DNA of 15,577 bases from Gammaproteobacteria bacterium (lineage in GTDB: Bacteria; Pseudomonadota; Gammaproteobacteria; Enterobacterales; Alteromonadaceae), in contig JAIXSW010000212.1 in assembly GCA_027484495.1 (NCBI GenBank), positions 1 through 15,577 of the forward strand, in the 5' to 3' direction. This document shows positions 1 to 7,693 of this stretch, piece after piece (position 1 is the stretch's first letter; the number at the start of each line of letters is the position of its first letter). The translations under genes were made by a program, and so were the position numbers. The notes under the pieces are model-generated. The model was not told the DNA's origin. It did no database searches and saw only the letters and a list, made by a program, of their open reading frames with translations.

Positions 1-5
1 CCAGC

Positions 6-34
6 AAAACCGCCTTCGGGCGGTTTTGTTTTTT
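6..34 (+). terminator. Rho-independent terminator of an upstream gene outside the window
   Basis: A perfect 9-bp stem (AAAACCGCC at 6-14 with GGCGGTTTT at 19-27) is closed by a TTCG tetraloop and followed by a T-rich tract (28-34). This is a textbook intrinsic terminator. The T tract lies on the plus-strand 3' side, so it should end a plus-strand gene lying to the left. It also insulates uspE from that gene. Confidence 0.88.
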
Positions 35-173
35 CTGCGCCTGACAGCACTGAACGCAGCCCTTTTCCGGGAACCAATCAGCAGTCTGTTGATCCAACAC
101 AACATTACCGAGCGCGAAGCGGTTTAACTTAGCTACACTGATTCTGTACCTGTGACTGCAAAGGAGAATGATG

Positions 174-1088
174 ATGGCGACTTATCAGGATGTGCTGGTG
201 GTGCTCGATCCCAGTACTGACCAGCAAAAAGCATTGGCAAGGGCGATAGAACTGGCCGAGCATACCGCATGTAAAATCACTGCCTTTTTATCCATCTACG
301 ATTTCTCTTACGAAATGACGACGATGTTATCCGGCGAAGAACGCGAATCGATGCGCCAGGCCGTGATCACCGACCGCGAAATTTGGATCCAGGAATTATT
401 ACATCAGGCCCGCAGCAAAGGGATCGCCTGCAGTGCCAAGGTGGTTTGGCACAACCGGCCGTTTGAGGCCATAGTGCAGACTGTCAGTGAACATGGCTAT
501 GATTTGGTGATCAAAGGCACCCATGACCATGATGTGCTCAAATCGATGATTTTTACCCCGACCGATTGGCATATTCTGCGTAAATGCCCCTGCCCGGTGT
601 TAATGGTGAAAGAACATGCGTGGCCGGCACAAGGCAATATTCTGGCGGCCGTTAATGCCGGTAGTGAAAAGCCGCATCACAAGGCACTGAATCACATCAT
701 CATTCGCCAGGCGCAAGCGATGGCCGCGATGTTGAACGCCAAAGTGCACTTGGTCAATGCCTACCCGGGCACGCCTATTCATGTAGCGATTGAGATCCCG
801 GAATTTAATCCGGTTGAATACAACGACAGCATGCGCCATCACCATATGGATGCAGCCAATGCACTAGCTGGTCAGTTTGATCTCACCGCAGAGTTTGTCC
901 ACGTGCAGGAAGGTATGCCGGAAGACGTGATCCCTCGCGTAGCGAAGGAGTTGGATGCCGAGATGGTGATTATCGGCACTATCGGTCGTACAGGATTGTC
1001 AGCAGCTATTATTGGCAACACCGCCGAACATGTGATTGACCGGCTCGATTGCGACGTGTTGGCGCTAAAACCGGACGCGCCAGTCTGA
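174..1088 (+). CDS. uspE: Universal stress protein E (tandem Usp domains)
   Basis: Cytoplasmic stress protein made of two tandem Usp domains (about residues 3-145 and 155-300). In E. coli, UspE is linked to resistance to DNA damage and to motility and adhesion; its biochemical role is poorly defined. The protein closely matches the E. coli UspE pattern: a YDFSYEMTT block near residue 43, VVWHNRPFEAI, FTPTDWH, and in the second domain GTIGRTGLSAAIIGNTAE, which has the G-x2-G-x9-G(S/N) nucleotide-binding spacing. Three in-frame ATGs stand in a row (168, 171, 174). The AAGGAG at 161-166 is 7 bases from the third but only 1 and 4 from the others, so 174 is chosen, giving 304 residues. E. coli UspE is slightly longer at its acidic C-terminus. 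ttcA follows about 100 bases downstream under its own promoter. No convincing promoter for uspE was identified in 41-167. Confidence 0.95.
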   Translation: MATYQDVLVVLDPSTDQQKALARAIELAEHTACKITAFLSIYDFSYEMTTMLSGEERESMRQAVITDREIWIQELLHQARSKGIACSAKVVWHNRPFEAIVQTVSEHGYDLVIKGTHDHDVLKSMIFTPTDWHILRKCPCPVLMVKEHAWPAQGNILAAVNAGSEKPHHKALNHIIIRQAQAMAAMLNAKVHLVNAYPGTPIHVAIEIPEFNPVEYNDSMRHHHMDAANALAGQFDLTAEFVHVQEGMPEDVIPRVAKELDAEMVIIGTIGRTGLSAAIIGNTAEHVIDRLDCDVLALKPDAPV

Positions 1089-1104
1089 TCACAACCGATG
1101 TTCC

Positions 1105-1142
1105 ACGCCCGCAACCAAGAATTGGAATTGGCAAGCGGGCGT
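1105..1142 (+). repeat. 8-bp inverted repeat spanning the ttcA -35 region
   Basis: ACGCCCGC (1105-1112) is repeated inverted as GCGGGCGT (1135-1142), with 22 bases between. A smaller inverted repeat, CCAA-gaa-TTGG, lies inside (1115-1125). No T tract follows, so a uspE intrinsic terminator is unlikely. It could be an operator or simply an RNA hairpin at the end of the uspE message. Confidence 0.4.
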
Positions 1143-1155
1143 GATCCGCTATAAT
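1128..1155 (+). promoter_or_regulatory. Sigma70 promoter of ttcA
   Basis: A TTGGCA -35 box (1128-1133) and a perfect TATAAT -10 box (1150-1155) are separated by 16 bases. Transcription would start near 1162, about 24 bases before the ttcA ATG. The -35 box sits inside the loop of an inverted repeat: ACGCCCGC at 1105-1112 and GCGGGCGT at 1135-1142, the right arm falling in the spacer. Confidence 0.75.
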
Positions 1156-1185
1156 GTGCGCCTTTTTTACTGTCTGGGTAGCATC

Positions 1186-2121
1186 ATGTCACACTCCGCT
1201 GAAGCCAAAGCGCAATATAATCTGAATAAACTGCATAAAAGACTGCGTCGCGGCGTAGGTCAGGCCATCGCTGATTTTGGCATGATTGAGGAAGGCGACA
1301 AAATCATGGTCTGCCTGTCCGGTGGCAAAGACAGTTATACCTTGCTGGACATTCTGCTGAATCTGCAACAATCCGCGCCGATTAACTTCAGCATTGTGGC
1401 GGTCAATCTGGACCAGAAACAGCCGGGCTTTCCGGCGCATGTGTTGCCTACTTACTTAGATGGCATCGGCGTGGATTATCAAATCGTTACTGAAGACACT
1501 TACTCCATCGTCAAAGAAAAAATCCCGGAAGGCAAAACCACCTGTTCTTTGTGCAGCCGGTTACGTCGTGGCATTTTATACCGCACCGCCAAAGAGCTGG
1601 GCGCGACGAAAATCGCACTGGGCCACCATCGCGATGACATGATTGAGACGATGTTTCTGAACATGTTCTACGGCGGCAAAATGAAGTCGATGCCACCGAA
1701 GCTGATCAGCGACAATGGCGAACATATCGTGATCAGACCGCTCGCTTACTGCCGGGAAAAAGACATCGAAAAATACGCCACAGCCCGTGAATTCCCCATC
1801 ATTCCATGCAACTTGTGTGGTTCACAGGATGGCTTGCAACGCCAGGTAGTGAAAGAAATGCTACAGGACTGGGACAAACGCTTCCCTGGACGGATTGAAA
1901 CCATGTTCCAGGCCATGCAAAACATCGTGCCATCGCATATGGTCGATAAAAATCTGTTCGATTTTGCCGCCGTCAGTAAAGCGCGTGCCGGCGAGTTTGC
2001 CGGTGACACCGCTTTTGACAAAGAAGTAGTGCCGGCAAAACCAGTCGGTTTATTGGCCGAAGACGATGACGAAGAACCACAAAACGGCGTGGTGGTACAA
2101 CGGCTCGAGATTAGCCTCTGA
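1186..2121 (+). CDS. ttcA: tRNA 2-thiocytidine(32) synthetase TtcA
   Basis: ATP-dependent, iron-sulfur-containing enzyme that puts sulfur on cytidine 32 of certain tRNAs. The PP-loop motif SGGKDS is at residues 45-50. Two CxxC pairs are visible: C120/C123 (CSLC) and C208/C211 (CNLC). By alignment from memory with E. coli TtcA, C120, C123 and C211 are the probable Fe-S ligands. The GHHRDD block near 147-151 is also typical. The open frame extends upstream to 1141, but those 15 extra codons overlap the TATAAT box, so the ATG at 1186 (MSHSAEAK) is the start, giving 311 residues, normal for the family. The C-terminus has a short acidic stretch (EDDDEE). It is transcribed from its own promoter and runs convergent to the exopolysaccharide operon. 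Confidence 0.97.
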   Translation: MSHSAEAKAQYNLNKLHKRLRRGVGQAIADFGMIEEGDKIMVCLSGGKDSYTLLDILLNLQQSAPINFSIVAVNLDQKQPGFPAHVLPTYLDGIGVDYQIVTEDTYSIVKEKIPEGKTTCSLCSRLRRGILYRTAKELGATKIALGHHRDDMIETMFLNMFYGGKMKSMPPKLISDNGEHIVIRPLAYCREKDIEKYATAREFPIIPCNLCGSQDGLQRQVVKEMLQDWDKRFPGRIETMFQAMQNIVPSHMVDKNLFDFAAVSKARAGEFAGDTAFDKEVVPAKPVGLLAEDDDEEPQNGVVVQRLEISL

Positions 2122-2142
2122 TCAAACAGATATCAGACTGAT

Positions 2143-2162
2143 GCGCAGTAGCGGCTCTGCGC
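2143..2162. terminator. Possible bidirectional hairpin between convergent transcripts
   Basis: GCGCAG (2143-2148) pairs with CTGCGC (2157-2162), extended by AG/CT around a CGG loop with one bulged T. It lies in the 71-base gap between the ends of ttcA (plus) and the small membrane protein gene (minus), where a shared terminator is expected. Neither side has a proper T tract, so termination here is uncertain. Confidence 0.3.
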
Positions 2163-2166
2163 TTCA

Positions 2167-2184
2167 GGTTGAGGTTGAGGTTGA
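2167..2184 (+). repeat. Short tandem hexamer, GGTTGA x3
   Basis: Three exact head-to-tail copies of GGTTGA lie in the gap between ttcA and the end of the minus-strand operon, just outside both coding regions. No function is suggested; such tracts can vary in copy number by slippage. Confidence 0.8.
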
Positions 2185-2192
2185 GACGACCA

Positions 2193-2606
2193 TCAGCCAG
2201 CAAACAGCGCTTTAAACCAATGCCAGATGCCAAAAGAATAATCGTCAAATAAATCAATACCCAGTGCCGATTTCAGCAGATACAGCAGCAATAGGCCGAT
2301 CAAAGCGGCCACCAACAAAAAAGTACTGATCACGACCGCTTGCATCAACCGGCTCAGCTGGCCGTGGCGCGGATCGCCGCGATGATTACGTCCACCTACC
2401 AGTACATAATAATAACGCCAGCGCCCAAGCCCTACAGTTCCGCGCAAATCCAGCCGGTGCTTGCCCCACTGCCGCGCGCCTAATGCGACGCGCAGATAGC
2501 TCAGCTGTGCTTCAGTAAAGCTCTGCTGCACCTCCTCAGGCATCCGTTCCAGCAGTTTCTGGATGGCCGGGTCCTGGCGGATATCGTCGGGCGATGTTGC
2601 AGTCAT
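2193..2606 (-). CDS. Small single-pass membrane protein of unknown function
   Basis: Not recognised as a characterised family. The 137-residue product has a charged, soluble N-terminal part (about 1-85) with a helical region rich in acids and glutamine, then a stretch RWRYYYVLVGGRNHR and basic residues, then one strongly hydrophobic segment (about 88-112) and a short aromatic C-terminal tail (WHWFKALF). The positive charges just before the hydrophobic segment suggest the N-terminal part is cytoplasmic. The ATG lies 5 bases after the manB stop, with AAGG 9 bases upstream, so it is probably the last gene of the exopolysaccharide operon. Position alone does not show that it acts in polysaccharide synthesis; it may be a conserved housekeeping protein that happens to be co-transcribed. 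Confidence 0.8.
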   Translation of the reverse strand: MTATSPDDIRQDPAIQKLLERMPEEVQQSFTEAQLSYLRVALGARQWGKHRLDLRGTVGLGRWRYYYVLVGGRNHRGDPRHGQLSRLMQAVVISTFLLVAALIGLLLLYLLKSALGIDLFDDYSFGIWHWFKALFAG

Positions 2607-2611
2607 CTCAG

Positions 2612-3982
2612 TCAGCCTTGCTGTAACAGCGCGGACAGCTCCGCCGTTTTTGCCTGCATCAGTGCGATATCACCGCGACTTTCCACATTGAGCCGCACCA
2701 GTGGTTCGGTATTGGAACTGCGCAGGTTAAAACGCCAGTCGGCAAACTCCAGACTGATACCATCTGTGGTGTCGAGCTTGTCGGCAGATGGCTGATACAA
2801 CGCCAGAATTTCCGCCAGTTTGGCTTTAGGCTCGGCAATAGTGAAATTGATTTCACCACTGGATGGAAAGGCGGCGATGCGCTCGGCGACTAACGCTGAC
2901 AGCGCTTTTTGCTTCACGCACATCAGTTCCGCCACCAGCAACCATGGGATCATGCCACTGTCACAGTAGGCAAAATCACGGAAATAGTGATGCGCGCTCA
3001 TCTCGCCGCCGTAGACCGCATCTTCCAGCCGCATCCGCTCTTTGATAAAGGCGTGGCCGGTTTTGGACTGAATGGCTTCGCCACCCGCCTGCTGCACCAA
3101 ATCAATGGTGTTCCAGGTTAAACGTGGGTCGTGAATAATGCGGGCACCGCTGTGCTGCTGCAGGAACGCTTCCGCCAATAAACCAACGATGTAATAGCCT
3201 TCGATAAACTGGCCCTGCTCATCAAACAGGAAACAACGGTCAAAATCGCCGTCCCAGGCCACGCCAAAATCGGCCTGATGTGCCAGCACCGCTGTTGAAG
3301 TATCGGCGCGGTTTTCCGGTAACAATGGGTTGGGGATCCCATTGGGGAAAGTCGCATCCGGCTCGTGATGAACTTTGATAAATTGCAATGGTAAACCCAA
3401 GGCTGCACAGCGACTTTCCAGCTCATCAATGACATGACCAGCCGCGCCATTGCCCGAATTCACCACAACTTTCATCGGTTTGAACAACGTTGGACGGATA
3501 TACCCCAGCAGATGGGTGACAAAATCGGCCAGAATGGACTGCTGCCGGTAACTGCCACGCGTGGCGACGGCAACAAAATCACCTTGTTCGGCAAGGGCTT
3601 TGATGTCAAATAAACCACTGTCGCCGCTGATCGGTCTGGCGCCCTTTTGCACCAGCTTCATGCCGTTGTAATCAAGTGGATTATGACTCGCCGTCACTTC
3701 GATGCCACCACAGACGCCTAAATGGAACGTGGCGAAATAGACTTCTTCAGTGCCGGTCATGCCAATATCGATGACATCGACGCCGGCATCCATCAAGCCA
3801 TTAGCTAACGCCAGTTTCAGGCTTTCCGACGTCGCGCGCACATCGCCGCCGACAACAACTGTTTTAGCTTGTTGGTATTGACCAAAAGCGCGGCCGATGC
3901 GGTAAGCAACATCTTCATCCAGTTCATCACCAAGCCGGCCACGGATATCATAGGCTTTAACGCAGTTAATTTTGCGGTACAT
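2612..3982 (-). CDS. manB: Phosphomannomutase
   Basis: Converts mannose-6-phosphate to mannose-1-phosphate for GDP-mannose synthesis; member of the alpha-D-phosphohexomutase family, close to E. coli CpsG/ManB. Visible motifs: TASHNP with the phospho-accepting serine at residue 99, the metal-binding DGDFDR loop, the sugar-binding GGEMSAHH, and the phosphate-binding RSSNTEP near the C-terminus. Starting at the ATG at 3982 gives 456 residues, the same as E. coli CpsG, with MYRKINC aligning to its N-terminus. The frame is open further upstream. An ATG at 4018 would give 468 residues and sits only 1 base after the manC stop, so it is a real alternative through translational coupling. Neither start has a strong Shine-Dalgarno sequence. 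It lies between manC and the small membrane protein gene. Confidence 0.95.
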   Translation of the reverse strand: MYRKINCVKAYDIRGRLGDELDEDVAYRIGRAFGQYQQAKTVVVGGDVRATSESLKLALANGLMDAGVDVIDIGMTGTEEVYFATFHLGVCGGIEVTASHNPLDYNGMKLVQKGARPISGDSGLFDIKALAEQGDFVAVATRGSYRQQSILADFVTHLLGYIRPTLFKPMKVVVNSGNGAAGHVIDELESRCAALGLPLQFIKVHHEPDATFPNGIPNPLLPENRADTSTAVLAHQADFGVAWDGDFDRCFLFDEQGQFIEGYYIVGLLAEAFLQQHSGARIIHDPRLTWNTIDLVQQAGGEAIQSKTGHAFIKERMRLEDAVYGGEMSAHHYFRDFAYCDSGMIPWLLVAELMCVKQKALSALVAERIAAFPSSGEINFTIAEPKAKLAEILALYQPSADKLDTTDGISLEFADWRFNLRSSNTEPLVRLNVESRGDIALMQAKTAELSALLQQG

Positions 3983-4019
3983 CTCGGTTTTCCGCTCTGT
4001 GTCAGTGTTCAGGGACATG

Positions 4020-5438
4020 TCAGGCCCGCCCATAACGGTCTTCAAACCGTACAATGTCATCTTCGCCAAGGTAGGAACCAGACTGCACTTCAATCAGTTC
4101 CAGTTCAACCTTGCCCGGGTTTTCCAGCGCATGCACCGCAGTGATCGGGATATAGACAGATTGGTTTTCCGTCAGGTACTGATCCTGACCATCAATAGTC
4201 ACTTTGGCGGTCCCCGATACCACAATCCAATGCTCGGCGCGGTGATGATGCATTTGCACCGATAATTTCGCGCCGGGTTTGACCGTGATCCGCTTCACCT
4301 GGAAGCGTTCACCGTGGTCAACCGAATCGTATTTACCCCAGGGACGGTACACTTCACGATGAAAGGTCACTTCAGGACGCTGTTTGGCTTTAAGCTGTGC
4401 GACGATGTGTTTGACATCTTGCGCCTGATCTTTGTGCGCAACCAAAACCGCATCTTTGGTACTGATCACGACTAAATCCTGCACACCGACGGTCGCAACG
4501 AGCTGCTGTTCAGCGCGCACATAACAGTTTTGGCTGTTGTGTGACCAGACATCACCCTGATGCGAATTGCCATCGCTGTTTTTACCACTGACCTGCCATA
4601 ACGCAGCAAACCCACCGACATCATTCCAGCCGGCAGCTAAAGGTAATACCACCACACTGGCCGGTTCATCACGGCTTAATGGCTCCATAATCGCATAATC
4701 GATAGAATTATCCGGGCAAGCCTCAAATGCGGCCTTTTTCACCCGGACAAAATCTAAATCTGGGCTCAGTTCAGCCATCGCAGCCTGACAGGCTGCCAGC
4801 ATCGCCGGCTGATATTGTCCTAACAACTGCAGGTATCGGTCAGCACGGAACATAAACATCCCGCTGTTCCAGTAATACTCGCCGCTTTGCAGATACTGCT
4901 CAGCAGTCGGCAGATTGGGTTTTTCGACAAAAGCATCGACCTGAAAACCAAGACCAGAGGCGGCGCCACGGCGGATATAACCATAACCAGTTTCCGGCGC
5001 TGTCGGTACTATGCCAAAAGTGACCAGTTTTCCTGCGCCAGCCAATGGTTCTGCCTGCTGGACCGCGGCACGAAATGCTGCTTCATCGTCAATCACATGA
5101 TCTGCCGCCAGCACCAGCAACACTGCATCCGGCGACGTCGCAACGGCCTGCAACGCGGCCAGAGCAATCGCCGGCGCTGTATTGCGTCCAACCGGTTCCA
5201 GCAAAATCGACGCGCCCTGCACGCCCAGCTGACGCACCTGCTCGGCGGCGATAAAACGGTGATCCTCGTTACAGATCAGCAAAGGCGCCTGATGCGCCAG
5301 ACCTTTGAGACGCAACAACGTCTGCTGCAACATGGTGGTATCACCAGTCAGCGCTAAAAATTGCTTCGGGTAGTTACCACGTGAGAGTGGCCATAACCGC
5401 GTTCCTGAGCCACCGGCCATAATTACGGGAGTGAACAT
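4020..5438 (-). CDS. manC: Mannose-1-phosphate guanylyltransferase / mannose-6-phosphate isomerase (type II)
   Basis: Makes GDP-mannose from mannose-1-phosphate and GTP. The N-terminal nucleotidyltransferase domain (about 1-290) carries the signature GGSGTRLWPLSR at residues 9-20 and the sugar-phosphate motif FVEKP at 170-174. A linker domain follows, then a C-terminal cupin domain (about 360-470) with the metal-site pattern MHHHRAEHW, the isomerase part in type II enzymes such as AlgA. Whether the isomerase is active here cannot be judged; the E. coli homologue is usually credited with the guanylyltransferase step. At 472 residues the length is normal. The ATG at 5438 is preceded by AGGA 8 bases upstream. 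A 114-base gap separates it from fcl, the longest gap inside the operon, which may hold an internal promoter for manC-manB. Confidence 0.96.
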   Translation of the reverse strand: MFTPVIMAGGSGTRLWPLSRGNYPKQFLALTGDTTMLQQTLLRLKGLAHQAPLLICNEDHRFIAAEQVRQLGVQGASILLEPVGRNTAPAIALAALQAVATSPDAVLLVLAADHVIDDEAAFRAAVQQAEPLAGAGKLVTFGIVPTAPETGYGYIRRGAASGLGFQVDAFVEKPNLPTAEQYLQSGEYYWNSGMFMFRADRYLQLLGQYQPAMLAACQAAMAELSPDLDFVRVKKAAFEACPDNSIDYAIMEPLSRDEPASVVVLPLAAGWNDVGGFAALWQVSGKNSDGNSHQGDVWSHNSQNCYVRAEQQLVATVGVQDLVVISTKDAVLVAHKDQAQDVKHIVAQLKAKQRPEVTFHREVYRPWGKYDSVDHGERFQVKRITVKPGAKLSVQMHHHRAEHWIVVSGTAKVTIDGQDQYLTENQSVYIPITAVHALENPGKVELELIEVQSGSYLGEDDIVRFEDRYGRA

Positions 5439-5471
5439 TACTGAAATCCTGTCAAATCACTGATTCGGGTT

Positions 5472-5500
5472 AGTCTGATGGAGCACTGCGCTGCTGTCAA
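5472..5500 (-). promoter_or_regulatory. Weak candidate internal promoter for manC-manB
   Basis: On the minus strand a perfect TTGACA -35 box (5495-5500) is followed after 17 bases by CAGACT (5472-5477), which matches only 3 of 6 -10 positions. It is proposed mainly because the gap is long (5439-5552) in an otherwise tightly packed operon. The same gap also holds a short palindrome, TAAAAC-TG-GTTTTA (5542-5555), overlapping the fcl stop. Confidence 0.22.
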
Positions 5501-5552
5501 TTGCGCCACCGACTGCTGCAGGCCAGCAATGCTGACCCGGTTAAAACTGGTT

Positions 5553-6581
5553 TTAGCGCCCACTATCGGCGGCGCCACGCAGCTGTTGCTGATGTTGTTG
5601 ATACCAGCGCCAGGTCTGGGTCAGACCTGCTGTTAACGAAATCTGTGGTGACCAGCCCAGCCGGCGTAAGCGGCTGCTATCCACCAGTTTGCGTGGCGTG
5701 CCATCGGGCCGGGCCGGATCAAAACTCAGCGCCTGCGGGTAGCCGATAACATCACGCAGTAACGTCGCCAGCGCCGCGATGCTGATCTCCTCACCGCTGC
5801 CGACATTCAAAAACCCCGGCGTGTCAGCGCAGGCCTGCCAATAGACTTCCACTGGCAACTCCATCACCAGACGGCAGGCTCTGGCCAAATCATCGACATG
5901 CAAAAACTCGCGTAGCGCTTTGCCGGAACCCCAAATCTGCATTGGGCTTTGCGCATCTTTCGCCAGTTGCATCCGGCGCATTAACGCCGGGATCACATGC
6001 GCCTGCTGCAAATCGAAATTATCACCGGGCCCATACAAATTGGTTGGCATCAGCGCACGGAAATCGGCGCCATACTGCCGGTGAAAACTGCTGCATAGCT
6101 TTAAACCGGCAATTTTCGCGATTGCGTACGCATCATTCGTGGGCTCGAGCGCCCCGCTTAACAGTGCAGCTTCAGTGATCGGCTGGTCGGCAAACTTCGG
6201 ATAAATGCAGCTTGACCCCAAAAACAACAAACGCGAGACACCGCACTGATGCGCAGCAGCCACTAAGTTGGCGGCAATTTGCAGGTTCTGCAGAATAAAT
6301 TCGGCCGGATATTGTTGATTGGCCGCAATGCCACCAACCCGAGCCGCCGCCACCAGGATCCAGTCCGGTTGTTGCTGTCGGATAAAAGCCTCAACGTCGG
6401 CCTGACGGGTTAAATCCAACTGGCGACGCGGTGCGGTGATCAGCTGATAACAAACTGAGCGTTCGGTCTTTTGGCTGAACTCGCGATACAGAGCCTGCCC
6501 GACCATGCCCTGATCACCGGCAATAAACACCTTGAGCGGTCTTTGGCCAGCAGCACTGGCAGATACCGTTTCAACGGGCAT
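5553..6581 (-). CDS. fcl: GDP-L-fucose synthase (3,5-epimerase / 4-reductase)
   Basis: NADPH-dependent SDR enzyme that epimerises and reduces GDP-4-keto-6-deoxymannose to GDP-L-fucose. The Rossmann motif GDQGMVG is at residues 22-28, the catalytic serine lies in LGSSCIYP (S123/S124) followed by C125, and the YxxxK pair is Y152/K156 (YAIAK). The NLYGPGDNF block is also typical. Although the frame is open further upstream, the ATG at 6581 has a strong GGAGG 9 bases upstream and overlaps the gmd stop by 11 bases, so it is chosen. The product is 342 residues, about 20 longer than E. coli Fcl, mainly from an N-terminal leader before the Rossmann strand. Paired with gmd, it completes the GDP-fucose branch. 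Confidence 0.95.
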   Translation of the reverse strand: MPVETVSASAAGQRPLKVFIAGDQGMVGQALYREFSQKTERSVCYQLITAPRRQLDLTRQADVEAFIRQQQPDWILVAAARVGGIAANQQYPAEFILQNLQIAANLVAAAHQCGVSRLLFLGSSCIYPKFADQPITEAALLSGALEPTNDAYAIAKIAGLKLCSSFHRQYGADFRALMPTNLYGPGDNFDLQQAHVIPALMRRMQLAKDAQSPMQIWGSGKALREFLHVDDLARACRLVMELPVEVYWQACADTPGFLNVGSGEEISIAALATLLRDVIGYPQALSFDPARPDGTPRKLVDSSRLRRLGWSPQISLTAGLTQTWRWYQQHQQQLRGAADSGR

Positions 6582-7671
6582 AACCGTTGGCCTCCAATAA
6601 TGCCTGTCGTCTGGCCTGAGCCAGATCATGCGCCATCATCATCTGACAAAGCGCGGTAAAATCTGTCGCTGGCTGCCAGCCAAGTGCGGTTCTGGCGCGC
6701 GTCGCATCGCCACATAACGATGGCACTTCGCTCGGGCGCAGATAGCGCGGATCAATTCGCAGGATCACGGCGCCAGGTTGTAACGCCGGCGTGCGTGCCG
6801 GATCACAATGCACGACTGTGGCTATCTCGGCCAGACCAGTGCCGCTAAAGCTCAGGCTGATGCCGAGGCTGGCTGCGCAGCACTGCAAAAATTCGCGCAC
6901 GGTATGCTGGACGCCGGTTGCAATAACATAATCATTTGGAGTGTCTTGCTGCAGCATGCGCCAGGCCGCATCCATATAATCGGCAGCAAAACCCCAATCG
7001 CGCCGTGCATCCAGATTGCCCAGATACAGACACTGTTGCTGACCCAGCGCAATCGCGGCTAAGGCCCGGGTGATTTTACGGGTGACAAAAGTCTCACCGC
7101 GACGGGGCGATTCATGGTTAAACATAATGCCGTTGACCGCGAATAGACCATAAGCCTCACGGTAATTGACGGTGGTCCAATACGCGCCGACTTTGGCGAT
7201 CGCATAAGGCGAACAGGGCCGGAACGGCGTATCTTCGTTTTGCATCAGACTGGTGACATGGCCATACATCTCAGATGTCGCCGCCTGGAAAAAGCGACAA
7301 TTCAGGCCAGCTAAACGCACCGCCTCTAACAAACGGATAGTACCAAGCGCCACGACATTGGCGGTGTATTCAGCTGCTTCAAACGACACCGCGACGTGGC
7401 TTTGTGCGGCCAGATGATAGATTTCATCCGGCTGAATTTTTTGCAGTAATCCGCATAACGCCAGACTGTCGGTCATATCGCCATAGTGCAGAAACAATGG
7501 CAGGTCCTGCTGATGCGGATCCTGATAAATATGGTCGATCCGGCTGGTGTTCAGTGACGAGGCCCGACGCTTCAGGCCGTGCACCTGATAGCCTTTCGCG
7601 AGTAAAAACTCGGCCAGATAAGAACCATCTTGTCCGGTGATCCCGGTAATAAACGCCACTTTTGTCTTCAA
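6571..7671 (-). CDS. gmd: GDP-mannose 4,6-dehydratase, probable TTG start
   Basis: NADP-dependent SDR enzyme turning GDP-mannose into GDP-4-keto-6-deoxymannose, the first committed step to GDP-L-fucose. The cofactor motif GITGQDG is at residues 10-16, the catalytic triad appears as T132 with E134 (ATSEMYG) and Y156/K160 (YAIAK), and FNHESPRRGETFVTRKI is the family hallmark. No ATG begins the conserved region. A TTG at 7671 has GGAG exactly 8 bases upstream and gives MKTKVAFITG, matching the E. coli N-terminus (366 residues; E. coli has 373). A GTG at 7689 is the alternative, adding six residues but with a poor ribosome site. It follows the WecG-family gene by 22 bases and overlaps fcl. Confidence 0.95.
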   Translation of the reverse strand: MKTKVAFITGITGQDGSYLAEFLLAKGYQVHGLKRRASSLNTSRIDHIYQDPHQQDLPLFLHYGDMTDSLALCGLLQKIQPDEIYHLAAQSHVAVSFEAAEYTANVVALGTIRLLEAVRLAGLNCRFFQAATSEMYGHVTSLMQNEDTPFRPCSPYAIAKVGAYWTTVNYREAYGLFAVNGIMFNHESPRRGETFVTRKITRALAAIALGQQQCLYLGNLDARRDWGFAADYMDAAWRMLQQDTPNDYVIATGVQHTVREFLQCCAASLGISLSFSGTGLAEIATVVHCDPARTPALQPGAVILRIDPRYLRPSEVPSLCGDATRARTALGWQPATDFTALCQMMMAHDLAQARRQALLEANGYAR

Positions 7672-7693
7672 ACACTCTTCTCCAGACACTCAA

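Noticed and set aside
89..102. FNR-like site (TTGAT, four bases, CACAA) upstream of uspE
   Set aside because: The left half matches the consensus but the right half fits only 3 of 5 positions, and no promoter is placed relative to it.
2167..2184. Tandem repeat as a CRISPR or regulatory array
   Set aside because: Units are 6 bases with no spacers and only three copies; too short for any array.
4887..5357. 156-codon plus-strand open frame
   Set aside because: Antisense to the conserved nucleotidyltransferase domain of manC; its composition reflects the opposite strand.
6582..6629. N-terminal extension of fcl into gmd
   Set aside because: The ATG at 6581 has a strong GGAGG and the extension only reads gmd in another frame.
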